A stretch of 64,000 nt of DNA from Cymbidium sinense. Its lineage: Eukaryota; Streptophyta; Magnoliopsida; Asparagales; Orchidaceae. Under the pieces are notes generated by a model, which ran no database searches, was not told the DNA's origin, and saw only the letters and a program-made list of their open reading frames with translations. The translations under genes and the position numbers were made by a program. This document shows, in pieces, positions 12,441 to 25,647 of the stretch (position 1 is its first letter; every line of letters starts with the position of its first letter). Location of the stretch: contig CM038222.1 of the NCBI GenBank assembly GCA_021442155.1, positions 23,446,923-23,510,922 of the forward strand, in the 5' to 3' direction.

Positions 12441-13839
12441 TGGTTGGTTTTAGTTAGTTTAGTGAAGATAGGGTGTATTTTTTAAACTGAGTATATCGGT
12501 ATGTTTAGGTTTTTTAGTTTATTTTTTATTTATTTTATTTCTTTTATTTAGGTTTATATTTTTATTTAGCTTACTTTATTTATTTTAGTTTATTTTAGCA
12601 TTAGTTTGCTATGGTTTTAGTTGAGTTTTATTTTATTTATTTTAATGTTTAGGTTTATATTTTTAGTTTATTTTTTTAGGTTTAGGTTTTAGGTTTTATT
12701 CATTTTTTAGGTTAAATTTTAGTTTTAGATTAGGTTTGTTTTAGTCTGATTTATTTTATTTTAGGTTTTTTATTCCAGTTTATTTTATTTTTTTAGTTTA
12801 GTTTTAAGTTTTGTTTATTTTACTTAGTGTAATTTTTTTTTGGTTTAAGCCTAGGTTTTAGCTTAGGTTTTATTTTATTTTATTTTTTGTTTTATCCGTG
12901 TTTATGTTTTTAAATTATTTTATTTTAGATCTTTAGTTGGTTTAGCTTTTAGGTGTTTGGGTTTTAGGGTTATGGTTTAGGGCCTAGGGTTTAGAGTTTA
13001 GGTCTTATGGTTTAGGGTTTTATTAGGGTTTAGGGTTTAGGCTCAGGTATGGCTTTATGGCTCAAGATTTTTTAGGCTGCTGTGGTGGGGTAGAGTTAGT
13101 TAAGGTTTAGGGTCAGGATCTGGTAGATTTAGGCACATTTAACAAGTGCTCAGGGTTTAGGTTTATGGCCTAGGGTATAAGATTTAGGTGTGGGCATGTT
13201 ATTTTAGGGTTTAAGGTAGGGTTAGGATTTGGTTTGTGGTTTAGGTTTTAAAAAATATTATGCAAACCAGTAGATTTAAGCTTATTTAGTTTATTTTATA
13301 TTTATTTTAGGTTTATTCTCATTTAGTTTATTTATTTATTTTTTTTTTAGTTTAGGTTTAGGTTTTAAGTTTAATTTTAGGTTTAATTTTAGGTTTTAAT
13401 TTTTTAGTAGGTTTAGGATTTTTTAGTTTATTTTATTTTATTTAGTTTAGGTTATTAATATTTAAGTTTAGGTTTAGGTTTTATTTATTTTAGTTTAGGT
13501 TTTGATTTATTTTATTTTTTATTTTATATTTATCATATGTTTAGGTTTTTTTTAGTTTAGGGTTTTGGTTTTATTTATCATTGTATATTTAGGTTTATTT
13601 TTTAGGTTTAGATTTTTATGTAGTATTTTATTTTATTTTGGATAATTTTATTCTTATTTTACTTTTAATTTTATTTTATTTAGGTTTTATTCTTTGGTTT
13701 ATTTTATTTTTGTTTAGTTTAGTTTTATTTTATTTTAGTTTATTTTTATTTTATTATATTTAAGGAGTTTAGGTTTTAGTTTAGATTTTATTTATTTTAT
13801 TTTATTTTAATCATTAGGTTTTATTTATTTATATTAAAT

Positions 13840-14230
13840 TTTAGTGTCATGGATCAGGGTAGGGCCCAGTGGCCTGTGGTTTAGGAGTCAGTAGGCTCAG
13901 TGGCCTAGTCAGTGGCTCAGTGCAGTTTAGGTGGCCTGGCTAGCTTTGTGGCCTGTAGCCTGAGGGTCTGGGCCTAGGGCCCAGGATCATGACCCAGGTC
14001 AGTTGGCCTAGCCAGCTCAGGGCCCAGGGCTCATTTTGCCAAGGCCTTTGATCCAGCATCAGAGCCTTGTGGTCATCCAGGGTAGTGGCCTGTTTAAAGA
14101 TATCAGTGCCCAAGGTATGGTCCAGTTAGGGTTAGTTTCAGTTTTGATTTAGGTTTAGGGTTTAGAGCCTGGGTCAGGTTAATTAGGTTAGGGCTCAAGC
14201 CTAGGGTTGTGGTCAGACAGGGTTTTAGGA
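13840..14230 (+). repeat. GGCC-rich variant repeat island
   Basis: This stretch of about 390 bp is rich in CAGTGGCCTGTGG, GGGCCCAGG and TTGGCCTAGCCAG units, directly ahead of the tag at about 14258. It is the same class as the island at 12120. Confidence 0.65.
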
Positions 14231-16020
14231 TTTGTATTTGGGTGTGATTTTTTTTTTAAAAAAATTCAAACCAGAGTTTAGGTTTCTTTCTATTTATTTT
14301 ATTTTATTTTTTTTGTTTTAATTTATCATTTATTTATTTTAGGTTTCTTTATTTTATTTATTTTTAGTTTATTTTTTATTTTTTTTTTAAGTTTAGGCTT
14401 TATTTTTTAATTTTAAGTTTAGGTTTTTTTTTATTTTTTTAAGTTTAGGTTTGAGGTTTTTATTTTAGGTTTATTTATTGGTTTTATTTTTTAGTTTAGG
14501 TTTAAGTTTATTTTTAGTTTAGTTTATTTTATTTAGTTTAGGGTTTAGGTTTAGTTTATTTAAGTTTTAGGTTTATGTTTTTATTATTTTAGTTTAGTTT
14601 TAGGTTTTTTTACTTTATTTATTTTAGATTTAGGTTTTCTTTTTTAGTTTAGGGTTTAAGTTTAATTTTTATTTATTTTAGGTTTATTTTTTATTTAGAT
14701 TTTTATTTAGTTTTTATTTTATTTCATTTTATGCCTATTTTATTTTTATTTTACATTTAGTTTTTAATTTATTTATTTTTTTATTTATAAGTTTATTTTA
14801 TGTTTTAATTTAAGATTTCATTATTTTATTTTAATTTAGTTTTATTTTATTTTATTTTATTTTATTTTACCTTGGTATGTTTATTTTAGGTTTTATATTA
14901 TTTTATTATTAATTTTATTTAGTTTAGATTTCATTTATTTTATTTTAGATTTTATCATAGCCAGATTTGTGGTTTTAGTTGTGGTTTTAGGGTTGTGGTT
15001 TAGGTTGGGCCTAGGGTTTGTGTTTAGGGTTTAGGGAGATTTAGGCATAGCTTTGTGGTTTAGGGTTTTGTGAGTTTAGAGTGTTTACGATTTTTAAGGT
15101 TGGGTTTTGTTTTGGTTTTAGTGTGGTTTAGGGTTAGTTTTAGGGTTTAGGGTCAAGGCTTTTTTTATTTAAATTACATAAACTCATAGTTTTTGGTTCA
15201 TTTAGTTTATTTAGTTATTTATTTTTTATTTTTATTTAGGTTTATTTATTTTTATTTTATTTAGTTTATTTATTTTATGTTTATTTATTTTAATTTAGGT
15301 TTTTTATTTTAGTGTATTTTTAGTTTTTTTTAGTTTAGGTTAATTTTAGTTTAATTTTATTTTGATTTTATTTTTAGGTTTAGCTTTATTTTTATTTTAT
15401 GTAGGTTTAGGTTTTATTTTATTTTCTTAGGTTTAGGTTTTAGTTTTCTTTTAGGTTTTCTTTAGTTTAATTTTTAGTTTAGTTTAGGTTTATTTTTGGT
15501 TTTTAATTTATTTAGGGTTTAGGTTTAGCTTAGGCTTAGGTTTAGTTTATTTTAGGTTTAGGTTTAGGTTTTATTTATTTTAGTTTAGTTTATTTAGTTT
15601 AGTTTAGGTTTATTTTATTTTATTTTAGTCTGTATTTTATGCTTTATTTTTTTTATTTATTTTTATTTTTTTTTTTAAGTTTAGGTTTTATTTACGTTTT
15701 ATTTTATTTTTTATGATTATTTTTATTTTATTTTAGGTTTAGTTTTTATTTTATTTAGGTTATTATTATTTTAGTTTAGTTTAGGTTTTATTTATTTTAT
15801 TTTAGTTTAGTTTTATTTTATATATTTTATTTTTTTTTTTAGGTTTTATTTTAGTTTAGGTTTTTATTTTATTTTATTTTATTTTTATTTTTTGTTTAAG
15901 TTTTTGTTTGTTTTATTTTTAGTTTTATTTAGTGTCTTTTTTTGCTTTTTTTGGTTAATGTTAGTTGAGTGTTTAGGGTATAGGGTTTAGTGTTGGGGGT
16001 TTAGGGTTTAGGGGGATTTT

Positions 16021-17437
16021 TTTATAGGTTTTATTATTTATTACTTTATTATTAGTTTTTATTAGTTATTATTAGTTAGTTTATTATTTATTATTATTAC
16101 TAATTATTAGTGGGTTATTACTTACTTATTTAGTTTATTTAGTGGGTTTAGTTTTACTTATTAGTTTAGTATTAGTTCAATTTAGTTAATTATTATTATT
16201 AGTTAGTGAGTTATTTATTAGGTTTTTATTTAATGGTTTATTATTAGTTTGTTGGTTTATTAGTTATTAGTTTTAGTTAATTTAGCTATTTTATTATTTG
16301 TTTTTATTATTATTAGATATTATTATAAATTAGTTTATTGTTATTATTTATGAGTTTTTATTATTTTTTAGTTATTTAATAGTATTAGTTATTATTTATT
16401 AGTTTTATTTTTGTTAGTTGGGTTTTATTTTAGTTTTTTTTATTTGTTTTAGGTTTTGTTATTCTATTTTAGTTTATTATTATTACTTTTTAGTTACTTT
16501 AGTTTTTAGTTTTAGTTTAATATTAATTAGTTATTAATTAATTAGTTTATTATTTATTTATTATTTTATTAGTTTTTAGTTAATTATATTTTAGTTAGTT
16601 CTTAGTTTTTAGTTTAGTTATTCTTAGTTTTAGTTCCAGTTTTAGTTATTATTATTAGGTTTGGGTTTAGTTTTAGTTTATTTAGGTTCTTATTTAGTTT
16701 AATTAGTTTTATTTAGTTTAGTTATCATTATTTAGTTATTAGTTTATTATTATTACTAGTTAGTTTAGTTTATTAGTTATGGTTTAGTTTTATTAGTTTA
16801 TTAGTTTAGTTATTTTTTTAGTTTTATGAGTTATTTATTATGTTTTAGTTTATTTATTATTATTATAGTTTTTATTATTTATTAGGGTTTAGGTTTTAGT
16901 TTAGTTTATTATTTGGGTTTAGTTTTATTAGTTTATTTTATTAGTTTAGTTTTAGTTTAGTTTTTATTATTATTATTTTATTATTATTATTATTATTATT
17001 ATTTATTAGTTATTAGTTTAGTTATTATTTTATTTTATTTGTTTTAGTTAATTAATTAGTTTAGTTTTATTATTATTATTGTTTGGTTTGTTTTAGTTTT
17101 AGTTTGTTTTATTAGTTTATTATTTAGGTTTATTATTATTATTATTAGTTTTTATTAGTTTATTGGTTATTATTATTGCTTTAATTTGTTAGTTTTATTA
17201 GTTTTAGGTTTAGTTTTAGTTTAGTTTTAGTTAATTTTAGTTTATTATTATTTGTTTATTATCATTTTAGTTAGTTTTATTAGTTTTTATTAGTTTAGTT
17301 ATTAGGTTTAGTTTATTATTTAGATTTTATTAGCTTTATTAGTTATTATTAGTTTAATTATTATTATTATTCTATTTTATTATTAATTATTTATTATTTT
17401 AAGTTTTGATTAGTTTTACAATTATTATTTATTATTA

Positions 17438-17474
<37 letters not shown>

Positions 17475-17659
17475 TATTATTAGTTTAGTTAATGAGGTTT
17501 ATGTTTTATAGTTTGTGGGTCTTTTATTAGTTACTAGTTTAGGTTTATTTTTAGTTATTATTGGTATTATTATTATTATTGTAGATTTAGTTTATTTATT
17601 ATTATTATTATTAGTTTAGTTTAGTTAGTATTATTAGTTAGTTAGTTAGTTTATTTTGG

Positions 17660-17702
<43 letters not shown>

Positions 17703-19915
17703 GATTATTATTTGTTATTATTATTTTTAGCTTAGTTATTATGGTTTTATTATTATAATTAGTTTAGGTTTAGTTTAGTTTATTAATTAGTTTGGTTTAT
17801 TAGTTTTAGTTTTTTATTATTATTTAGTTTAGTTTATTATTATTAGTTATTATTATTTTATTATTAGTTCAGTTATTTTAGGTTTTGTTAGTTATTATTA
17901 GTATTTTAATTAGTGGGTTTAGTTTATTAGTTTATTAGTTTATTAGTTTAGGTTTTAGTTATTATAAGTTTATTATTAGTTATGTTTTTAGTTATTTGGT
18001 TTAATTTTATTATTAGGTTTCGTTTATTAGTTTAATGTATGTTTTAGTTTAGTTTATTATTAGGGTCTAGGTTTAGTTTATTATTTATTATTTATTAATT
18101 CTTATTATTATTATTATTAGTTTTATTATTTATTTAGCTTTTATTGTTAGTTTAGTTTATTAGTGGTTTATTTATTATTATTTGTTAGTTTATTATTTAT
18201 TAGTTTTATTATTATTAGTTTATTAGTTAGTTATGGTTTAGTTTTTAGTTAGTTTATTAGTTTGTTTAGTTATTATTGTTATTATTATTAGTTTTATGGG
18301 TTTAGTTAATAGTTTAGTTTTAGTTTTATTATTATTATTATTATTTATTAGTTTATTAGTTTTATTAGTTTTGAGTTATGGTTTAGTTCAGTTTTATTAG
18401 TTTTAGTCATTAGTTTAGTTTATTGTTACTTATTTATTATCATTAGTTTTTGTTTTATTAGTTATTTATTAGTTAGTTTAGTTAGTTTATTATTAGTTTA
18501 GGTTAGGTTTTATTAGTTTTTATTATTATTATGATTATTATTATTATTATTAGTTTTAATTTATTATTGGTTTTTATTAGTTTTAGTATTATTATTATTA
18601 TTAGTTATTATTATTATTATTTATTTATTAGACTTTATTATTATTATTATTAGTTTATGGGGATTTTGCTTAGTTTATTATATTATTTAGGGTTTAGTTA
18701 GTTATTATTATTAGGTTTAGTTATTAGTTTTTTTATTTGTTTTATTAGTTGGTTATTTATTAGTTTTATATTATTAGTTTTTTAGTTATTTTATTTTGTC
18801 ATTACTGGTTTGGGTATTAATTTATTAGTTTTAGTTATTAGGTTTATTATTATTAGTTTTTAGTTTAGTTAGTTTATAGTTTAGTTATTATTAGTTATTA
18901 TTAGGTTATTATTAGTTATTAGTTTAATTTGTTTTATTATTATTATTATTATTAGTTATTATTATTGTTATTATTATTAATTTTATTAGTTTATTATTAG
19001 TTATTAGTTTTATTATTAGTTTTATATTTATTATTATTATTAGTTTATTATTATGTTTAGTTAGTTTAGTTTAATTAGTTTTATTATTAGTTTTAGGTTA
19101 TTGTTAGGTTTAATTTTATTTTAGATTAGTTATTATTAGTTATTATTATTATTTATTATTATTTGTTAGACTTAGTTTTATTTATTAGTTTAGTTAGTTA
19201 GTTGGTTATTTATTTATTTTAGTTTAGTTTAGTGGGTTTAGTGTTATTAGTTTAATTTTTTAGTTTTAGTTTTAGTTTAGTTTTATGATTAGTTATTATT
19301 TATTAGTTAGTTTTATTTATATTATTTTAAGTTTAGTTAGTTTTATTAGTTTATTAGTTTTGTTTATTAGTTATAGTAGTTTAGTTAGTTAGGTTTTAGT
19401 TTTTAGTTTATTATTTTAGTTATTTGTTAGTTTTAGTTTAGTTTTATTATTAGGTTTAATATTCCATTATTATTAGTTATTATTAGTTTAATAGTTTGGT
19501 TTAGTTTAGTTTTAGTGTTAGTTTAGTTATTAGTTATTTAGTTATTATTTATTAATTAGTTAATTTAGTTTATGGTTTGTTTATTTTATTAGTTGGGGTC
19601 TCATTTTGTCAGTTTTATTATTTATTAGTATTTGTTTTATTAGTTTAGTTATTATTTTTAGATTAGTTATTAGTTTATTTTATTATTAGTTACTTAGTTT
19701 TAGTTATTAGGTTTAGTTTATTAGTTAGTTTAGTTATTAGTTTAGTTAATTTTATTTAGTGTTTAGGTTATTATTAGTTATTAGTTTTTATTAGTTTATT
19801 AGTTATTAGTTTTTTTATCATTATTATTATTATTAGTTTAGTTTATTTACTAGTTTATTAGTTTATTAGTTATTAGTTATAGTTTTATTATTATTATTAT
19901 CATTATTATTATTAA

Positions 19916-19975
<60 letters not shown>

Positions 19976-20269
19976 GTTATTATTAGTATTTTATTAGTTA
20001 TTATTATTTTTTTAGTTTAGTATTAGTTTTAGTTTATTATTATTTAGTTAGTTAGTTTAGTTAGTTATTATTAGTTTATTAGATTAGTTTATTTTATTAT
20101 TATTATTATTTTAAGTTTACTTTATAAGTTTAATTAATTAGTTTTATGGTTTTTATTATTAGTACTATTGGGTTTAGGTTTATTATTTATTAGTTTAGTT
20201 AGTTATTAATTTTTAGTTTATGGTTTAGTTATTAGTTTAGTTTATGGGTTTAGTTTTATTATTTGTTTA

Positions 20270-20311
<42 letters not shown>

Positions 20312-20610
20312 AAGTAGTAGTTTTTTAGGTTAATTATCAGTTTTATTTATTAATGTTTATTTAGTTTTAGTTTTAGTTTATTATTTATTAGTTTATTTTT
20401 AGTTTTATTATTAGTTTAGTTATTAGTTTATTATTAGTTTATTAGTTTAGTTTTTATTAGTTTAGTTTTATTAGGTTTATTTAGGTTTTAATGTTATTAT
20501 GTTTATTATTATTAAGGTTTATTAGTTAGTTTAGTTATTATTAGTTTTTTACTTATTACTTTAGTTATTATTATTATGTTATTAGTTTATTAGTTTTTAT
20601 TAGTTTACTA

Positions 20611-20679
<69 letters not shown>

Positions 20680-21420
20680 ATTATTATTAGCCTAGTTTAT
20701 GGGTTTAGTTTAGTTTTTATTTTAGTTTTATTAGTTTTTATTTTTAGTTATTTATTAGTTTTAGTTACTTTAATATCCGTTTTATTAAGTTTTATTATCA
20801 TCATTTATTATTATTATTATTAGCTATTATTAGTTATTATTAGGTTTTAGTTATTTTATCATTAGATTATTATTAGTTTATTCTTATTAGTTAGTTTATT
20901 ATTAGTATTTTAGTTATTATTATTTAGTTATTAGTTTATTATTAGTTTAGGTAGTTTTAGGTTTTTTAGTTATTAGTTTATTAGTTTAGTCGATTATTAA
21001 CTATTTAGTTAATTAGAGTTTATTAGTTTTATTATTTTTATTTAATTATTATTAGTTTTATTTAGGTTTTAATTATTATTTTATTAGTTGGTTTATTAGG
21101 TTTATAGTTTTTATTATATGGTTTTTTTTATAATAATAATTATTATTATTATTATTAGTTATTAGTTTATATTATTATTTATTATTATTTTTATTAGTTT
21201 TATTTTAAGTTTATTATTAGTTTATTATTAGTTATTATTTTAGTTTATTATTAATTAGTTTGGTTATTATTAATTATTACTTAGTTATTCAATTTTAGTT
21301 TATTAGTTAGTTGGTTAGTTATAGTTTAGTTTAGTTAGTTGGTTTATTTTATGGGTTTAATTATTAGTTATTATTAGTTTACTAGTTTACTATTATTATT
21401 AATTTTAGCTAGATTTTATT
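16021..21420 (+). repeat. TTA/TTAG-type array with (ATT)n runs
   Basis: This is 5.4 kb made of TTATTAG, TTTAGTTTAG, TTAGTTATTAG and (TTA)n. TTTAGGG and the higher-order tag are nearly absent. Long pure or nearly pure triplet runs occur at about 16970-17000, 17430-17475, 17660-17702, 19885-19975 (the longest), 20274-20310 and 20610-20675. C is very rare. The change from the TTTAGG array is abrupt at about 16020, and TTTGTGG/TTTGGG-type repeats resume at about 21430. No gene is seen. Confidence 0.85.
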
Positions 21421-21585
21421 GGGTCTAGCTTGTGGTTTTAGGTTTGTGGTTTGTGGTTTTTTGGGTTTTGGGGGTTTGGGTTTGTGGGTTTAGATTTGGG
21501 TTTTAAGCATTTAGGGTTTAGGGTTTAGGTGGTCTAACATTAAGGTTTCAATTTAGGGTTTAGGGTGGGTTTTTTATTTTATTTA
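21421..21585 (+). repeat. TTTAGGG/TTTGTGG telomere-like stretch before module D
   Basis: Degenerate TTTGTGG, TTTGGG and TTTAGGGTTTAGGG copies form the same kind of lead-in seen before the poly(A) side of the other GRP modules. Confidence 0.7.
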
Positions 21586-22013
21586 TTTTTAATGGAGAAC
21601 AAATTCAGGTTCAATAGTTTTTCTTTTCAATTTCATCAACCAAGTAACACACCAAGTTTTCTTAAGACACATGCGACGACATAGATAAAAAATGAGCATG
21701 CATAGAGCAAATCAAAAAACCTAGATAATTAGAACTCGCATGAAAGACAGCTCCATAAGCCAGATCGGATCGATTGCTCTTCGCTTTCTCCAGCTTATCA
21801 AAATGACCCCAACCTCACCTATAGTAGGATCCACTATCATATCCCTGATCTGTCCCTCGGCCACCACCATGGATGTAACATCTATTGATCCTCCCACCTC
21901 CATATCCACCAACACCTCTAGATCCCCCACCACCACTACGATAATCACTGCCTCCACCTTTGCCTCCACCCATCTAAACCAGCTTGATGTTCCTACCATC
22001 GTTCTACACATTC
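21586..22013 (-). pseudogene. GRP module D: glycine-rich RNA-binding protein fragment
   Basis: The minus strand starts N-V-Q-N-D-G-R-N-I, a decayed RRM end. A well preserved Gly-rich tail follows (MGGGKGGGSDYRSGGGGSRG, GGYGGG, then GGGRGTDQGYDSGSYY) with the same residue order as the other copies. A 3' UTR (CTTAAGACACATGCGACGACAT on +) and a short T run at 21586-21590 complete it. The RRM side joins TTAGGGTTTAGG at 22014. In two other frames the repetitive GGN codons give long Thr/Ser-rich or Val-rich open frames, which are not real proteins. Confidence 0.75.
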
Positions 22014-25000
22014 TTAGGGTTTAGGTATATTAGGTTTTAGGGTTTAGGTTTATTAGGTTTATATTTTAATTTATTTTTTAGTTTAAGCTAGTTTGGGTTT
22101 GGGGTTTGGGTTAGGTTTGGGTTTAGCATTTGGGTTTTGGGATTATGATTTTAGGTTTATGCTTTTAGGGTTAGGATTAGTTAGGGTTAGTTTAGGTGTG
22201 GTATTATGGTTAGGTTTAGAGTTTGGGGTTTAGGGTTGTGGCTCAGTTTTAGTTTTAATGTTTAGGCTTTAAGGTTTGGCTTTGAGGGTTGTCACCAGGT
22301 TTAAGGTGAGTTTTTAGTTTTAATTCAGGCCTTTATTTTGGGTTTTGGGTTTTGGGGTTAGGCCTAGGGTTTGTGGTTGTGGATTTAGGCAGTATAAGTT
22401 CAGCCAGAGTTAAGAGCCAGGGTTTCAGAGTTGGCCTAGGGCCTAGTGTCCAAGATCTTTTTAGAGTCCTTTAACTCTTTGGGTATGGCAAGGAGTGCAA
22501 GCCTAGGGTTTAGTGTAATCAGGGTTTAGGTTTTAAAAAACAAGCAACCCAGGTCGAGCCATATTTAATTTATTTATTTATTTTATTTATTTTAGTTTTA
22601 TTTTAATCTTAAAATTTTTTACTAGGAAGGTATTTTAGTTTATGTTTATTTTATCTTTTATCTTAATTATTTTATTTTAGGTTATTTAGCCTTTAAGTTT
22701 AGTTTAGGTTTAGGTTGTGGCCCAGGGCCTAGGGCCCAGGTTTGGGGTGGATTCAGGGCGCAAGGTCTGGGGCCTAGGCCCATCCAGTATTTGGCCTGGC
22801 CCAGTAAGGGCCTTTAGATTTGGAGTGGTTTTAAGGATCTTGGGTCCGGTTTAGTGGCCTGGTGTTTTAGGTTTAGTTTAGGGTTTTAGGTTCGTGAGTT
22901 TAGGGTTAGTTTGGGTTTAGGTTCTTAAGTTTTCTTTATGGGAAAAATTTTATTTTTTAAAATTAAGAAAATGGCAGGTTTAGGTTTATTTATTAAGTTT
23001 ATTTTATTTTATTTTAGTTTTATTTTATTTATTTATTTTATTTATTTAGGTTTATTTATTTTAGTTTATTTTATATTTTAGTTTATTTTTTTTTAAGTTT
23101 AGTTTATGTTTATTTTTTTAATATTTTATATTTTTATATTTTATTTTTTTTGGTAATATTTTTATTTTTAGGTTTAGGTTAAGGTTTTATTTTATTTTTA
23201 TTTTGCTTTAGGTTTTATTTTAGGATTATTTTAGGTTTTATTTTATTTAGGTTTAGCATTTTATGTTTATTTATTTTATTTAGAGTTGGTTAGTTTTAGG
23301 TTTAGTTTATTTTAAGATTAGGTTTAGGTTTATTTTATTTTTAATTTTGGTTTAAGTTTCTTTTTGTTTAGGGTTTACATTTTATTTTTAGATTTACCTT
23401 TTAGGTTTAGGTTTTTATTTTGTTTTTATTTTATTATAATTTAGTTTTTTAATTTTTATTTTAGGTTTAGTTTTTATTTACTTTATGTTTTTTATTTTTT
23501 AGTTTACTTTAGGCTTTTATTTATTTTATTTTAGTTTAGTTTTCATTTTTTATTTTATTTTATTTTTAGATTTAGGTTTAGGTTTAGGTTTTAGTTGAGG
23601 TTTTTATTTTTTTTTTATTTTCATTTTTTTGGTTTAGGTATTTTATTTATTTTATTTTTTATGTTTTATTAAATTTAGGTTTAGGTTTTTACTTTTAGGT
23701 TTTGGTTAGAGAGTTTAGGGTTTAGGGTTTGGTTTAGGTTTTGGGTTTAGGGTTTAGGGTTTGGGTTTGGGATTTAGGGTTTGGGGTTTAGGGTTTCTGT
23801 GGTTTAGGGTTTAGGGTTTAAGTTTTAGGTTTAGGGGTTTAGGTTTTAGTTTAGGGTTTAGGGTTGATTTTAATTTATTTATTTATTTTATTTATTTTAG
23901 TTTTTTTTTAATTTAATTTTTTTTTTATGTTTAGTTTAGTTTGGTTTTGGTTTTAGTTTTAGTTTATGTTTTATTTTATTTTATTTTATTTTATTTTATA
24001 TTTTATTTATTTTTATTTTAGTTTAGTTTAAGTTTAGGTTTAGTTTTTTTTGGGGTTTAGTTTAGGGTTTAGTGTGTGGTTAGGGTTAGGGTTTAAGGGT
24101 TTAGTTTAGGGTTTAGTGGTTTAGTTTTTTAGGGTTTAGGGTTAGGATTTAGGGTTTAGTTTTATGGTTTAGGATTTTGGTTAGGGTTTAGGGTTTTAAG
24201 GATTGGGTTAGGGTTTAGGCTGTAGTTGTTTATTAGTGGGTTTTGGGTTTAGTTTTTTTCTTTTTTTTTTTTAAAATTTCTTATTTTTAAATTAAGGAAA
24301 CTAGTAAGTTTAAGTTTATTTAGTTTATTAATTTATTTTTTTATTTGTTTTAGTTTTATTTAAGGTTTATTTTTATTTAATTTATTATATTTATTTTAGG
24401 TTTATTTATTTTAGTTTAAGTTTTGTATTTTAGTTTATTTTTTTTAAGTTTAGTTTATTTTTTTTAATTTTGTATTATTTTTTTTATTTTATATTAGGTT
24501 TATGTTATATTTTATTTTTAGCTTTTAGGTTATTTTTTTTATATTTTAGGTTTAGGTTTTAGGTTTTTATTTTAGTATTATTTTTAAGTTTTATTTTTTA
24601 GTTTAGGTTTAGGTTTATTTTATCTTTATTTATTATATTTAGAGTTTTGGTTTAGGTATAGGTTTTGTTTATTTTAGGATTAGGTTTAGGTTTATTTTAT
24701 TTTTATTTTTGGTTTAGGTTTCTTATAGTTTAGGGTATACATTTTATTTTTAGATTTATCTTTTTTAGGTTTAGGTTTTTTTTTAGTTTTTTTTATTTTA
24801 TTTTAGTTTTTTCATTTTTATTTTAGGTTTAGTTTTTATTTACTTTAGGTTTTATTTTTTAGTTTAGTTTAGGTTTTATTTATTTTATTTTAGTTTAGTT
24901 TCATTTTTATTTTATTTTAATTTAGATTTGGTTAGGTTTAGGTTTAGTTTAGTTTTATTTTATTTTTATTTTCCATTTTTGGTTTTAGGTTTATTTATTT

Positions 25001-25254
25001 ATTTTTTTATTTTTTATGTTTATTTAATTTAGGTTTAGGTTTTATACTTTTGGGTTTAGGTTAGTTGAGAGTTTAGGGTTTTTTGGGTTTTGGTTTTGGG
25101 TTTTAGTTTAGGTTTTAGGTTTGGGTTTATTTAGGGTTTAGGGTTTAGGGTTTCTAGGGTTTTGGGTTTAGGGTTTAGGGTTTAAGATTTAGGGTTTAGG
25201 GTTTAAGTTTTAGGTTTACGGTTTAAGTTTTAGTTTAGGGTTTAGAGTTTTTGG
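22014..25254 (+). repeat. Telomere-like satellite array, block between modules D and E
   Basis: The block opens with the usual post-module sequence (TTTAGG, then ATTTTAATTTATTTTTTAG). Higher-order tags occur near 22534, 22959 and 24289. TTTAGGG-rich stretches lie at about 23695-23870, 24050-24220 and 25070-25250. A C-containing island (GGCCCAGGGCCTAGGGCCCAGG) lies at about 22700-22900. T-rich TTTATTTTAGG DNA fills the rest. No gene is seen. Confidence 0.8.
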
Positions 25255-25647
25255 TTTTTTTAATAGAGGATAAATTCAGATTAAACATTTCTTCTTTTTG
25301 ATTTCATCAACCAAGTAACTTACCATGTTTTTTAAGACACAAGCCATGACATACATAAAAAATGAGCACGATAGCAAATCACTCTAGATTATCTACCAGA
25401 AAGACATTGCTCCATTCGGATTTCATTCTTCAATTTCTCCACCCCATCAAAACCACCTCTTGATTAGTGGGATCCACCATCATATCATCTATTACCCCAC
25501 AACACCATGGATGTAACCACTCCTCGCTTCATAATCACCACTACTCCACCACCACTTCCATGCATGAGTCATCCCCACCACCATCACTAATCACCTCCAC
25601 CTTAGCCACACTACCAAATCTTTTGCCTCAGTTATGTCTTCAGATTC
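25255..25647 (-). pseudogene. GRP module E: strongly eroded copy
   Basis: The T run at 25255-25261 and the 3' UTR segment (GATTTCATCAACCAAGTAACTTACC, TTTTTTAAGACACAAGCCATGACAT) are clear. So is the coding part around GGGATCCACCATCATATCATC, which on the minus strand encodes the end of the Gly-rich tail. The middle has lost several short segments, leaving mostly CACCACC/CCTCC remnants, and the RRM end is barely recognisable. It is the shortest near-complete copy, at about 390 bp. Confidence 0.65.

Larger units (their letters stand above)
7303..16020 (+). repeat. Higher-order telomere-like satellite, main block
   Basis: This is 8.7 kb of C-poor, T-rich DNA with regular internal order. The tag (AAATTAAGTAAACYGGTAGG or close variants) occurs near 7519, 9645, 10689, 11301, 11854, 12484, 13251, 14258 and 15171, with a weak copy near 8430. 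Each is followed by TTTATTTAGTTTATTTTATTT and a long T-rich segment. In most units a second landmark appears, a run of about nine T before AGTTTAGGGTTTAGGTTTT (for example near 8030, 10143, 13550 and 14635). Each unit ends in a TTTAGGG- or GGCCTAGGG-rich part. Unit length varies from about 0.55 to 1.2 kb. There are no genes; short open frames here are products of composition. Confidence 0.8.

Noticed and set aside
16021..21420. CRISPR-like or coding meaning for the regularly spaced repeats
   Set aside because: The repeats are simple TTA/TTAG with no unique spacers, and stop codons (TTA/TAG/TAA) fill every frame.
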